From positions 310,001-374,000 of the forward strand of contig NZ_LN879457.1 in the NCBI RefSeq assembly GCF_001403615.1: a stretch of 64,000 nt of DNA, given 5' to 3'. Made by a program: the position numbers and the translations under genes. Each line of letters begins with the position of its first letter. The first letter of the stretch is position 1. Source of the stretch: Desnuesiella massiliensis (GTDB lineage: Bacteria > Bacillota > Clostridia > Clostridiales > Clostridiaceae). Of this stretch, positions 50,331 to 58,822 are shown in pieces. Under the pieces are notes generated by a model, which did no database searches, had not been told where the DNA came from, and worked only from the letters and a program-made list of their open reading frames with translations.

Positions 50331-51137
50331 ATGAGTGAGAAAAATTTTGAAAATAGACCGGACTTAAAAATATCAGGTTCAGGTTCAGCTGGTGGAGGAG
50401 ATTATAAGGATGTTAAAATAAGCGGCTCAGGTAAAATTTCAGGAGACATAAACTGTATAAATCTTAAAACCAGTGGTTCTTCGAGAATTGAAGGAAATGT
50501 AGTAGCTGAACTCATTTCTACCAGTGGAAGCTCTAAAATCATTGGAAATGTGGAATGCGGTGAGTTTAAATCCAGTGGTACTGCTAAAATTGAAGGGAAT
50601 TTAAGCACTAAGGAATTTAAGGTAAGTGGTTCTTCGGTAGTAGAAGGAGCCTTAACCGCTGAGAACGTTGGAGCTTCAGGGGCTACTAAGATTGGAGGCA
50701 AATTAAAATCCAATGAAATAGATATATCTGGTTCCTTAACCGTAGGAGAAGATTGTGAGGCTGAAGCCTTTAAGTCTTCAGGAGCTTTTAGAATTGAAGG
50801 ACTTTTAAATGCGGACAATATAGATATCTCCGTGTTTGGACATTGTACCGCTAAGGAGATTGGTGGAGAAAAGATAGAAGTTAGAAAAGGCATGAAAAGA
50901 GGTTGGGATATAATAGGTTTAAGCGACATACTAAATGCCTTTCTAAATGTAAATGGAGAACTTAATGCTGAGATCATTGAAGGAGATGAAATATATCTTG
51001 AATGCACCAGAGCCTCTGTAGTTAGAGGAAATAGAGTAACCATAGGTAAGGAATGCGTAATCGATAGAGTGGAGTACAATGAAGAATTTAAAGCATTAGA
51101 AAATGCCATGGTAAAGGAAAATATAAAACTAGGTTAA
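50331..51137 (+). CDS. Bactofilin-like polymer-forming protein
   Basis: A 268-residue protein made of a right-handed beta-helix: repeats of about 17-18 residues with ISGSGKISGDI, LKTSGSSRIEGNV, FKSSGTAKIEGNL, FKVSGSSVVEGAL and so on through residue ~165, then further strand repeats to the end. This is the bactofilin fold that polymerises into filaments, and it corresponds to YhbE/YhbF. Longer than typical bactofilins (120-200 residues), as if duplicated. Behind yhbD with 27 bases spacing and GGGAGG. Confidence 0.88.
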   Translation: MSEKNFENRPDLKISGSGSAGGGDYKDVKISGSGKISGDINCINLKTSGSSRIEGNVVAELISTSGSSKIIGNVECGEFKSSGTAKIEGNLSTKEFKVSGSSVVEGALTAENVGASGATKIGGKLKSNEIDISGSLTVGEDCEAEAFKSSGAFRIEGLLNADNIDISVFGHCTAKEIGGEKIEVRKGMKRGWDIIGLSDILNAFLNVNGELNAEIIEGDEIYLECTRASVVRGNRVTIGKECVIDRVEYNEEFKALENAMVKENIKLG

Positions 51138-51190
51138 AATAATTAATGCTGTAATCAATAAAATTAATAATAAAATAAAAATAATTAATT

Positions 51191-51236
51191 AAAATCAATA
51201 TATAAATTAAAAATATTAATTTATATATTGATTTTG
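51191..51236 (+). terminator. AT-only hairpin after the bactofilin gene
   Basis: AAAATCAATATATAAATTAA and its exact complement enclose five bases and end in TTTTG. The stem is long but made almost only of A-T pairs. Confidence 0.55.
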
Positions 51237-51273
51237 TTTATGTGATGATATATAATGTAATTGTAGGAAAGAG

Positions 51274-51642
51274 GTGAAACAAATGCCATATAAAATTATA
51301 AGCAAATGTCCGGTATGCTCTAGCAAGCTTATAGTAAAAAAAATGCAGTGCAGCAGATGCAAAACCCTAATAGAAAATGATTTTGAGCTTTCTCCTTTTG
51401 AATATCTAAATTATGATCAATTACGCTTCATAGAGGTATTTATTAAGTGTAGAGGAAGCATTAAAGATGTAGAAAGGGAGCTTGGCATATCTTATCCTAC
51501 TGTAAGGGCTAAGCTAGATGAGGTTATAAATGCTCTAGGGTATGACGGTATTAAAAAAGAAATGTCCAATAAGAAAAATGTAATCGAGCTGTTAGAAAAG
51601 GGTGAAATAACAGCGGATGAAGCTTTAAACATGCTTAAATAA
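51274..51642 (+). CDS. DUF2089-family zinc-ribbon/HTH protein
   Basis: A 122-residue protein of the DUF2089 type. An N-terminal zinc ribbon (SKCPVCSSKLIVKKMQCSRCKTLIE) precedes an HTH segment (FIEVFIKCRGSIKDVERELGISYPTVRAKLDEVI) and a short SHOCT-like tail (ELLEKGEITADEALNML). Such proteins are thought to regulate neighbouring SHOCT-like/YvlB-type genes, as found next here, 26 bases downstream. AAGAGGTG is the ribosome site. Confidence 0.85.
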   Translation: MKQMPYKIISKCPVCSSKLIVKKMQCSRCKTLIENDFELSPFEYLNYDQLRFIEVFIKCRGSIKDVERELGISYPTVRAKLDEVINALGYDGIKKEMSNKKNVIELLEKGEITADEALNMLK

Positions 51643-51668
51643 TAATATTTTATGGGAGGTTTTTTAAA

Positions 51669-52103
51669 ATGAATGAAGAAATTATGAAGGTTTTAAAAAT
51701 GGTAGAGGAAGGGAAAATAGACGCTAATAAAGCAGCAGAAATAATTGAAGTATTAAAGAAAAATGAAGAAACAGTATTATCAGATGGGACTGGAGGGTTT
51801 ATACAGGAAATAACAGCTATAGAACCTATAGAGCCTATAGAGCCAGAACCACCTGTAAAGCCAATGGGAGGAAGGATGCTTATAATAAAGGTGGATTCCC
51901 CCAAGGATAAAGTCAATGTAAGATTGCCAATCAATTTTATAAAAGGGGTTTTAGGAGCTTGCAAAAAGCTTCCTGTAAATGTAGAAGGTATGGAGAATGT
52001 AGATATAGAGTTGATAATAAAGGCCATAGATGAAGGGTTGGTAGGCAAGATAGTGGATGTTCAGGCCTCCGGTGGAGAAATTGTAGAAATAAGCATTATT
52101 TAA
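51669..52103 (+). CDS. SHOCT-like domain protein (YvlB/LiaX N-terminus type)
   Basis: A 144-residue protein with an N-terminal helical SHOCT-like unit (EIMKVLKMVEEGKIDANKAAEIIEVLKK), a proline/glutamate linker (IEPIEPIEPEPPVKP) and a C-terminal beta domain (RMLIIKVDSPKDKVNVRLPINFIKGVLGACKKL..GKIVDVQASGGEIVEI). The parts resemble YvlB/LiaX-like envelope-stress proteins without their large DUF4097 part. Cotranscribed with DUF2089 and the MFS gene 15 bases downstream. Confidence 0.78.
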   Translation: MNEEIMKVLKMVEEGKIDANKAAEIIEVLKKNEETVLSDGTGGFIQEITAIEPIEPIEPEPPVKPMGGRMLIIKVDSPKDKVNVRLPINFIKGVLGACKKLPVNVEGMENVDIELIIKAIDEGLVGKIVDVQASGGEIVEISII

Positions 52104-52118
52104 TTTTGAGAGGTTATT

Positions 52119-53396
52119 ATGGAAATTGAAAAAGCTACGGTGGTAAATAGAAAAGAAAAACTATGGAATAAAAATTTCTTCTTGATATGGCAAGGACAAC
52201 TGGTATCTGCCTTTGGAGATGTGGTTTATGAGATGGCTCTAGGCTTTTGGGTATTGGCACTTACTGGTTCTACAGCTCTTATGGGAACTTTAATGGCAGC
52301 TTCCATGCTGCCTAGAGTCCTAATTTCCCCTTTTGCTGGAGTTATAGTGGATAGAAGCGATAGAAAATGGATGATAGTTCTTATGGATGTAGTAAGAGGC
52401 GTGTTTATAACCTTTGTAGGTATTGCAGCCCTCTTAGGATTTATTCAGCTTTGGATGGTTTTTGCAGCAGGAATTATCATGGGGATCAGTGCTGCTTTTT
52501 TCAATCCAGCAGTAAGTTCTTCCATCCCTGATTTAGTACCTAAGGATAAGCTTATAAAGGCTAATTCTGTGATGAGTATTGCTTTTACTTCCACTAACTT
52601 TATTGGTAGTGCAGCTGGTGGATTCATTTATAAAATAATTGGTGCACCTATGATGTTTCTTGCTAACGGAATATCCTATCTTTTTTCAGCTTTTACAGAG
52701 ATATTTATAAAGGTACCTAAAATACAAAGAAAAGCAGAAAAAACTCATTTCAAGGAAGATTTTAAGGAAGGCTTTAAATTTGTATGGTCCGTAAAAGGGT
52801 TAAGATATTTAATTATCATGGCAGCTGCCTTAAATTTCTTTGCCAGTATCGCCATGGTTTTAACGCTGCCGATGTTCCAGCAATCTGAGGCCTTAGGTCC
52901 TGAAAAGTATGGATTAGCTATGGGATTATTTACTATAGGCATGGTAGGTGGGATGTTGTACACCACCATAGGAAATATACAATCTTCAAAGAAATACAAT
53001 ATATTCATGATGGCTTCAATGATCTTTACTTTAGCTTCTACCCTATTTCCTTTATTTAATAATTTTTATGTAATAATAACCTTATTATTTATTTCAGGAT
53101 TCTTTAATGCCATAGTAAATGCTCTAATTAATTCCTCAGTACAATATACAGTGCCACAAGAATTAAGAGGAAAAGTCTTTGGACTTATGAATACAGTAGT
53201 ACAAGGACTAACTCCTATAGCTTTAGCCTTTGGAGGAATACTAGGGGAGCTGTTACCTATAAGATTAGTAATCTCTTTGAGTTTTGGTATAACCTTTGTG
53301 CTAATCTTAGGCTTTGCGTTTATTCAATCCTTTAAAAAATTTATTGCTTTTGACCCAGAAGTAGACAAATTAGAGAAGCTTATGGAGGCGGTGTAG
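52119..53396 (+). CDS. Major facilitator superfamily exporter
   Basis: A 425-residue transporter with 12 predicted helices of the MFS_3/EntS-like type: FFLIWQGQLVSAFGDVVYEMALGFWVL at helix 1, the A-motif-like GVIVDRSDRKWMIVLMDVVRG between helices 2 and 3, and VPQELRGKVFGLMNTVVQGLTPIALA later. Likely a drug or metabolite exporter; substrate unknown. In operon with SHOCT-like proteins, which hints at an envelope-stress or antimicrobial response. Confidence 0.9.
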   Translation: MEIEKATVVNRKEKLWNKNFFLIWQGQLVSAFGDVVYEMALGFWVLALTGSTALMGTLMAASMLPRVLISPFAGVIVDRSDRKWMIVLMDVVRGVFITFVGIAALLGFIQLWMVFAAGIIMGISAAFFNPAVSSSIPDLVPKDKLIKANSVMSIAFTSTNFIGSAAGGFIYKIIGAPMMFLANGISYLFSAFTEIFIKVPKIQRKAEKTHFKEDFKEGFKFVWSVKGLRYLIIMAAALNFFASIAMVLTLPMFQQSEALGPEKYGLAMGLFTIGMVGGMLYTTIGNIQSSKKYNIFMMASMIFTLASTLFPLFNNFYVIITLLFISGFFNAIVNALINSSVQYTVPQELRGKVFGLMNTVVQGLTPIALAFGGILGELLPIRLVISLSFGITFVLILGFAFIQSFKKFIAFDPEVDKLEKLMEAV

Positions 53397-53399
53397 TTT

Positions 53400-53657
53400 A
53401 TGAGGATAAAAGTAAGAGCTGATGGAAGAACTATTGTTATTCCTGTTCCTATGAGCCTATTATCTCTAGCCATAAGGTCAGGAAATATTGTTAAGGCTAT
53501 ATGTAGAAGATATGTGAAAGAAGAAGAAATGAAATATATAGAAGCTATAGACTTTACTGTATTAGCAAAAAGCTTTAAAGAATTAAAACAGTATAAAGGT
53601 ATGGATATAATTCATGTACAATCAGGATCAGGAGAGGAAGTTCGAATAACTGTATAG
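53400..53657 (+). CDS. Small hypothetical protein in the SHOCT/MFS operon
   Basis: An 85-residue protein starting three bases after the MFS stop, with GGAGGCGG as ribosome site. The first half RADGRTIVIPVPMSLLSLAIRSG and the end VQSGSGEEVRITV resemble the C-terminal beta part of the SHOCT-like protein at 51669. Probably related to it; function unknown. Confidence 0.72.
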   Translation: MRIKVRADGRTIVIPVPMSLLSLAIRSGNIVKAICRRYVKEEEMKYIEAIDFTVLAKSFKELKQYKGMDIIHVQSGSGEEVRITV

Positions 53658-53813
53658 AATTGATTGAAAGATCTCTGATTAAATCTTTATTATGAAAATT
53701 TATAATATTATTTACAATATGTTAATGAAAACATCATCTCATGGGTTTGAAAGGGTAAATTATTAATAAAATATAGCCTTAAATATTAAATTAGTATAAA
53801 AATGCGTTTTAGA

Positions 53814-53842
53814 TTGACAAAAAAATAAAAACCATATATACT
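53814..53842 (+). promoter_or_regulatory. Strong sigma-A promoter of a candidate RNA
   Basis: Perfect TTGACA (53814-53819), 17-base spacer, TATACT (53837-53842). The expected start site at ~53850 coincides with the first base of a long stem. Confidence 0.8.
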
Positions 53843-53849
53843 TTATATT

Positions 53850-54092
53850 AATCTAGTTGCAAGGACAAGGTTTATTGGGGATATAGTTATAATCCTTGTT
53901 ATGCAAGCTTAGATTGGCAAAATTTTTTTAGAGTACACTTATGCATCAAAGAAGCCTTGAGCATATGCATAGCTGGAGAATGTATATGCTCTAAGTTCTG
54001 TTTTTGCCATAAATAAAAAGGGGCTATAGCAGAGTTGAAAATCCTGGTCACTGTAAATGTATATTCATTTATAGTAACCAGGATTTTTTATT
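53850..54092 (+). ncRNA. Candidate structured RNA / leader upstream of glmM
   Basis: Stem 1: AATCTA-GTTGCA-AGGACAAGG pairs with CCTTGTT-ATGCAA-GCTTAGATT (53850-53915). Stem 2: TGGCAAAA (53915-53922) pairs with TTTTGCCA (54003-54010) and encloses stem 3 GAGCATATGCAT/ATGTATATGCTC. A terminator with arms AAAATCCTGGT..ACTGTAAATG and CATTTATAGT-AACCAGGATTTTTT ends it (54038-54088). It is about 240 nt with its own promoter. I match it to no known class; it may be a riboswitch-like leader or a separate small RNA. Confidence 0.6.
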
Positions 54093-54115
54093 ATGAACCT
54101 TGAAAAAAATAGTCA

Positions 54116-54144
54116 TTGAGAAATTCGTAGTGCTATAATATAAT
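54116..54144 (+). promoter_or_regulatory. Possible glmM promoter
   Basis: TTGAGA, 17-base spacer, TATAAT, located after the terminator of the candidate RNA and ~60 bp before glmM. If used, glmM is partly independent of the leader. Confidence 0.4.
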
Positions 54145-54202
54145 AATAAGGGATATTTTAAATTTGAAAAAATTTACACTAAGCATAAAGTGAGGTAAAA
54201 AT

Positions 54203-55552
54203 ATGAGTAGAATGTTTGGAACTGATGGAGTAAGAGGTATCGCTAATACGGAATTAACAGCTGAGTTAGCTTATAATTTAGGTAGAGCAGGAGCTTATGT
54301 TTTAACAGAAGGAACTCATAAGCCTAAAATATTAGTTGGAATGGATACAAGAATATCTGGACATATGCTAGAGGCTTCTTTAGTGGCAGGTATATTATCT
54401 GTTGGGGCAGAGGCAGTATCTGTAGGGGTAATACCTACACCAGCCATAGCCTATTTAACAAGAAAATATGGTGCTGATGCTGGAGTAATGATATCAGCTT
54501 CTCATAATCCAGTAGAATACAATGGAATTAAGTTTTTCGATAATAAAGGATATAAATTGTCCGATGAGCTAGAAGATGCTATACAAAATGTAATAGAAAC
54601 TAATTTTGAAGGAGTACCAACACCTGTTGGGGGAGACTTAGGTAGAAGGTATATAGAAGAATCAGCTATAGAGGATTATGTAGAGTTTGCAAAATCCACT
54701 GTGGATGTAAATTTGAAGGGTATGAAAATAGCTTTAGACTGTGCAAATGGAGCCAGCTATGAAACTGCTGTAGATACCTTTAGAGCTTTAGGTGCTGAGG
54801 TAGTAGTTATAAATAATGATCCGGATGGGGTAAATATCAATAAAAACTGTGGGTCTACTCACCCAGAAGAATTAATGGATTATGTGGTAAGAAAAAATTG
54901 TGATTTAGGGTTAGCCTTTGATGGAGATGCAGATAGATGTCTTGCAGTAGATGAAAAGGGTAATCTTATAAATGGAGACTTTATAATGGTTATCTGTGCA
55001 AAATACCTTAAGGAGCATAAGCTATTAAAAGATAATGTATTAGTTACTACTGTAATGAGCAATTTAGGACTTGATATCGCCCTTGAAAAAGAAGGTATAA
55101 AATCAGTAAAAACAAAGGTTGGAGACAGATACGTTCTAGAAGAAATGTTAAAAGAAGGCTATAAGCTTGGTGGAGAACAATCTGGTCATGTTATATTCTT
55201 AGATTTCAACACCACAGGAGATGGCTTAATAACTGGACTTCAACTAGCTTCTATAATTAAGAAGAGCGGAAAGACACTATCTCAATTAGCTTCAGTTATG
55301 AGAGAGCTTCCACAGGTCTTAGTTAACGCAAAAATTCCTAATGATAAAAAGGAAATATATAAAACTGATTCAGAAATTGTTGCAGAGATTAAAAATATTG
55401 AAGATGCTCTCCATGGATGTGGCAGAGTGCTAATAAGACCTTCAGGAACAGAACCTTTGGTAAGAGTGATGTTAGAGGGTGAAAACCAAGAAGAAATAGA
55501 TAAAATGGCTCATAACCTTGCAAAGCTTATAGCAGATAAAGCTAATCAATAA
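54203..55552 (+). CDS. glmM: Phosphoglucosamine mutase
   Basis: A 449-residue enzyme that converts glucosamine-6-phosphate to glucosamine-1-phosphate for peptidoglycan. It begins MFGTDGVRGIAN and carries the phospho-serine loop GVMISASHNPVEYNGIKFF, the Mg-binding DGDADR in GLAFDGDADRCLAV, the GEQSGH sugar loop and the phosphate-binding RPSGTEPLVRVM. Full length. Usually behind cdaAR, here separate, but followed by glmS, the preceding step. GTGAGG is the ribosome site. Confidence 0.96.
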   Translation: MSRMFGTDGVRGIANTELTAELAYNLGRAGAYVLTEGTHKPKILVGMDTRISGHMLEASLVAGILSVGAEAVSVGVIPTPAIAYLTRKYGADAGVMISASHNPVEYNGIKFFDNKGYKLSDELEDAIQNVIETNFEGVPTPVGGDLGRRYIEESAIEDYVEFAKSTVDVNLKGMKIALDCANGASYETAVDTFRALGAEVVVINNDPDGVNINKNCGSTHPEELMDYVVRKNCDLGLAFDGDADRCLAVDEKGNLINGDFIMVICAKYLKEHKLLKDNVLVTTVMSNLGLDIALEKEGIKSVKTKVGDRYVLEEMLKEGYKLGGEQSGHVIFLDFNTTGDGLITGLQLASIIKKSGKTLSQLASVMRELPQVLVNAKIPNDKKEIYKTDSEIVAEIKNIEDALHGCGRVLIRPSGTEPLVRVMLEGENQEEIDKMAHNLAKLIADKANQ

Positions 55553-55564
55553 TTTAAAAAGAAT

Positions 55565-55676
55565 TTATTTCCTATAGGGAAACAACGTAAGCTTTCAGCT
55601 TATACACGCCTCATAATGGCTTAAAGATACCAATTTAAAATATGTACAAGTTAAGTTTTCATAGTGTTTCCCTATA
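55565..55676. repeat. Palindromic repeat, family 3 copy A
   Basis: CTATAGGGAAAC (55572-) at the left and GTTTCCCTATA at the right (to 55676) are the outer arms. Inside, AACGTAAGCTTTCAGCTTATACA and the complement of TGTACAAGTTAAGTTTTC pair imperfectly. It is directly followed by copy B. Confidence 0.7.
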
Positions 55677-55782
55677 TAGATAAACAACTTCAACTAATAA
55701 TTTATACATGACCCATAATGCCGTGAAGATTGGCATTTTGGAACATGTATAAATTAAGTTTACGTATTCTTTATCTATAAAT
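55677..55782. repeat. Palindromic repeat, family 3 copy B
   Basis: TAGATAAACAACTT..AATTTATACATG at the left pairs with CATGTATAAATT..GTTTACGTATTCTTTATCTA at the right, centre AATGCC-GTGAAGATT-GGCATT. The inner arms resemble copy A (AAACAAC.., ATGTA-AA-TTAAGTTT) but the outer arms differ while still pairing. Confidence 0.72.
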
Positions 55783-55833
55783 ACCCAATATGAAATTCAC
55801 AGTGTGTTGTGCATTTGGAGATAAAATTATGCT

Positions 55834-55861
55834 TTGCATATTGAAATTATTGTGGTATAAT
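55834..55861 (+). promoter_or_regulatory. Possible promoter of the glmS ribozyme transcript
   Basis: TTGCAT (55834-55839), 16-base spacer, TATAAT (55856-55861), about 160 bp before the ribozyme. Confidence 0.5.
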
Positions 55862-56022
55862 TACAAAAGTAAAAAGATGAGAATAGTTGTTGCAAAATAA
55901 AAGCTTTATACATATAATGAAATAAGATAGGAATATATCTCATCTGAAACCAAATATTTGTTTGTGAAGGGGGATAGTATTAGTAACATAATTTAATATA
56001 GAGAGGTTAGTATAAGAATCAA

Positions 56023-56206
56023 GCGCCAGAACTTAAAGCCATCTAAGCTTGTCCTATATCTTTTCTAAAGAGCTAAGCTTTAAGTTGACGAGGATGGGGA
56101 GTATCGAAACTTCGGCGGGTGCCCCACGGTATTGCACTACCGTAAAAGGTTAATAAAACTAGAAAGTGATTTCTAGCACAACATTAATCAGGTGTGAACC
56201 TTTCTC
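56023..56206 (+). ncRNA. glmS ribozyme (glucosamine-6-phosphate responsive)
   Basis: The cleavage site A|GCGCCAGAACT (56022/56023), the core AAGTTGACGAGGATGGGGAG (56082-56101), TATCGAAACTTCGGCGGGTGCCCCACGG and the P3/P4 stems ACCGTAAAAGGT, CTAGAAAGTGATTTCTAG and AGGTGTGAACCT match the glmS ribozyme in order. Product GlcN6P triggers self-cleavage and loss of glmS mRNA. Confidence 0.96.
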
Positions 56207-56399
56207 TATATGAAACATCATTCAAACCTTATAAAAATTCCAATTAAAAACAAAAAAATAATTACTTTTTTTCAAGGTCTGTTTTTATCATATTTATGGC
56301 CCTTAGCTTTGCTTTGGCTTTAAATGGAAAAATTTTGATAAAAAGGGTTTATTTGTTGCGCTTGAAAATAATATCTTATATAAAGAAAGGAAGATCACC

Positions 56400-58226
56400 A
56401 TGTGTGGAATAGTAGGATTCGTTGGAAAAAGAGAAGCATCACCAATTTTAGTAGAGGGATTATCAAAATTAGAATATAGAGGATATGACTCCGCAGGAGT
56501 GGCCATAATTGAAGAGGGAGATATAAAAATATCTAAGTGTAAGGGAAGGCTAGCGATGCTAGAAGAAAAATTAAAAGAAGCACCTTTGAGCGGAGCAATA
56601 GGTATAGGTCATACTAGGTGGGCTACCCATGGGGAACCTTCAGACCTAAACTCCCATCCACATGCCAATGAATGTGGAAGCATCACTGTAGTTCATAATG
56701 GTATTATAGAGAACTATCTTCATTTGAGAGAATGGCTAAGTTCAAAGGGATATAAATTCTTTTCAGAGACAGATACTGAAGTGATTCCTAATTTAGTGGA
56801 CTACTACTATAAAGGAGACTTAGTGGAAGCAGTAATGAAGGCTGTGACCAAGATGGAAGGCAGTTATGCTATAGGAGTTATAACTAAAAATGAGCCAGAT
56901 AAGGTAGTGGCTGTTAGAAAGGATAGCCCTTTAATAGTAGGGTTAGGAGAGGGTGAATATTTTATAGCCTCAGACATTCCTGCAGTTCTAAATCATACAA
57001 GAGATATATATTTATTAAATGATAAAGAATTTGTAGTATTAACAAAGGATGGAGTCCAGATACTTTCCGAAGAGGGAGAGGAGATTAAAAAGGAGATATA
57101 CCATGTAACTTGGAATGCGGATGCGGCAGAAAAAGGCGGCTACGAGGACTTTATGCTAAAGGAGATCCATGAGCAGCCAAAGGCCATAAAGGATACTATG
57201 TCCTCAAGAATTATTCCAGGTCAGCCTATTTCCTTAGATAAAATAAATATAACAAAGGAAGAGTTAAATGGCATTGACAGAATCTATATAGTAGCTTGTG
57301 GGACTGCTTACCATGCAGGGATAGTAGGAAAGTATGTAATAGAAAAGTTGGCTAAAATACCCGTAGAAGTAGATATAGCCTCAGAATTCAGATACAGAGA
57401 ACCTATAATCAATGAAAGAACATTAATCATAGTAATAAGCCAATCCGGTGAAACCGCAGATACTTTAGCAGTGTTAAGGGAAAGCAAGAAGAAAGACTGT
57501 AGAGTTATTGCCGTAACCAATGTGGTGGGAAGTTCTATTTCTAGAGAAGCAGATGATGTACTATATACTTGGGCTGGTCCAGAAATAGCTGTTGCTTCCA
57601 CAAAAGCCTATGTTACTCAGCTTATAGCTATGTATATTATTGGATTGCACTTTGCAGAAATTAAAGAAACTATGTCAAAAGCAGATATGGAGTTAATTAA
57701 AGAAGAAATGCTTAAACTTCCTGAAAAAGCTGAAGAAACCTTATCTCATAAGGAAACTCTTCAGAAGTTTGCTTCAAAGACTTATATGCATAAGGATATG
57801 TTCTTCTTAGGAAGAGGTATAGACTACGCTGTGGCTATGGAAGGGTCCCTAAAATTAAAGGAAATCTCCTATGTTCATTCTGAAGCCTATGCAGGAGGAG
57901 AACTAAAGCATGGTCCAATAGCTCTCATAGAAAAAGGAACCATAGTAATTACCACCCTAACTCAAGGGTTCTTATTTGATAAGATGGTAAGTAACATTAA
58001 AGAAGTAGTTACTAGAGGCGCTAAAGTAATGGCTATAGCCTTTGAAGGAAATAATGTTATAGAAAAAATAGTAGATTCAGCTATATATATACCAAAGACT
58101 CTAGATATATTATCACCAATACTTTCAGTAATACCACAGCAGCTTTTAGCTTATTATATGGCAAAACAAAAGGGCTGTGACGTTGACAAGCCTAGGAATT
58201 TGGCCAAGTCTGTAACGGTGGAATAA
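56400..58226 (+). CDS. glmS: Glutamine-fructose-6-phosphate aminotransferase (isomerizing)
   Basis: A 608-residue enzyme making glucosamine-6-phosphate from fructose-6-phosphate and glutamine. The N-terminal Cys nucleophile (MCGIVGFVGKREA) and GHTRWATHGEPSDLNSHPH define the glutaminase domain. Two SIS isomerase domains follow (VACGTAYHAGIVGKYVIE, ISQSGETADTLAVLRE, GPEIAVASTKAYVTQL). It ends with the conserved DVDKPRNLAKSVTVE. The upstream ribozyme gives feedback control. AAAGGAAG precedes the ATG. Confidence 0.97.
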   Translation: MCGIVGFVGKREASPILVEGLSKLEYRGYDSAGVAIIEEGDIKISKCKGRLAMLEEKLKEAPLSGAIGIGHTRWATHGEPSDLNSHPHANECGSITVVHNGIIENYLHLREWLSSKGYKFFSETDTEVIPNLVDYYYKGDLVEAVMKAVTKMEGSYAIGVITKNEPDKVVAVRKDSPLIVGLGEGEYFIASDIPAVLNHTRDIYLLNDKEFVVLTKDGVQILSEEGEEIKKEIYHVTWNADAAEKGGYEDFMLKEIHEQPKAIKDTMSSRIIPGQPISLDKINITKEELNGIDRIYIVACGTAYHAGIVGKYVIEKLAKIPVEVDIASEFRYREPIINERTLIIVISQSGETADTLAVLRESKKKDCRVIAVTNVVGSSISREADDVLYTWAGPEIAVASTKAYVTQLIAMYIIGLHFAEIKETMSKADMELIKEEMLKLPEKAEETLSHKETLQKFASKTYMHKDMFFLGRGIDYAVAMEGSLKLKEISYVHSEAYAGGELKHGPIALIEKGTIVITTLTQGFLFDKMVSNIKEVVTRGAKVMAIAFEGNNVIEKIVDSAIYIPKTLDILSPILSVIPQQLLAYYMAKQKGCDVDKPRNLAKSVTVE

Positions 58227-58275
58227 TGCGGAAAATGCTTTTGGAAATAGTGTAGCTTTGTAAAAAAGTCGCACC

Positions 58276-58321
58276 GTTTGAAAAAAAGTTTAATCATTTG
58301 AAAAAAAGTTTAACCTTTTTG
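58276..58321 (+). repeat. Short tandem repeat
   Basis: TTTGAAAAAAAGTTTAA occurs at 58277 and 58297 (20-base period), with a partial third unit at 58316. It lies between glmS and the small gene at 58378. Confidence 0.6.
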
Positions 58322-58377
58322 AAAAGATAAAATTTAGAAGAAATATGGTAATAATTCTAAGAAAGGGAGTAAAAAAT

Positions 58378-58536
58378 ATGAAAAAAGAGTTAGCAAAATT
58401 ATTATCAGAATATAAAGAGACAGAAAAAGGCTTAGAATTAGGACTAGAATACGTAGACGAAAAAGACTACGGTAAAGGAAAATTAGAAATAGTAAAAATG
58501 ATAATTGCGGATTTAGAAAAAGTATTAGAGGCTTAA
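58378..58536 (+). CDS. 52-residue acidic helical protein, unknown
   Basis: A small protein starting MKKELAKLLSEYKETEKGL, rich in E, K and L and probably a two-helix hairpin (turn at YVDEKDYGKGK). AAAGGGAG lies nine bases before the ATG. No known family. Small, charged, highly translatable ORFs like this are common in clostridia; expression seems likely. Confidence 0.6.
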   Translation: MKKELAKLLSEYKETEKGLELGLEYVDEKDYGKGKLEIVKMIIADLEKVLEA

Positions 58537-58654
58537 TTAAGCTTTTAAATAATAAGTTAACAAAAGAATTATATGCATAAACTAGATTGTGTAATAAAAA
58601 TAAGATATTAAGTAAAAATATAGATAGATAAAAAATAGATATGTGTATAAATAT

Positions 58655-58767
58655 ATTGCATAAAAGTTCTTACATTATGTCCTTATAAACGGCTCTGCTT
58701 AATTGCTTTGACCTTAGGAGGTTTATAAGGGTAGGATGTATTAGAACTTTAGCAATGTATATACGAA
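58655..58767. repeat. Palindromic repeat, family 2 copy B
   Basis: ATATTGCATAAAAGTTCTTA..CATTATGTCCTTATAAAC pairs with GTTTATAAGGGTAGGATGTA..TTAGAACTTTAGCAATGTATAT. It is the best-formed copy, about 110 bp; the left arm matches 37731-37768 closely. Confidence 0.78.
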
Positions 58768-58774
58768 GACCTTT

Positions 58775-58822
58775 GTCCACATTTTAGCTCTTGGGGAGGA
58801 GTTGGAATGTGGACGCTTTTTT
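58775..58822. terminator. Terminator-like hairpin
   Basis: GTCCACATT..AGCTC and GAG..AATGTGGAC form a stem followed by GCTTTTTT. Confidence 0.65.

Noticed and set aside
50402..51109. 235-codon open frame on the minus strand
   Set aside because: Antisense to the bactofilin repeats; its length comes from the repetitive codons of the real gene.
53850..54092. Assignment of the RNA upstream of glmM to 6S RNA, SRP RNA or a ydaO-type c-di-AMP riboswitch
   Set aside because: The long single-bubble shape of 6S, the SRP GGAAGGAAGC loop and the ydaO conserved blocks are all missing.
58276..58321. Possible CRISPR-like repeats
   Set aside because: Only two to three units with a 20-base period and no unique spacers or cas genes.
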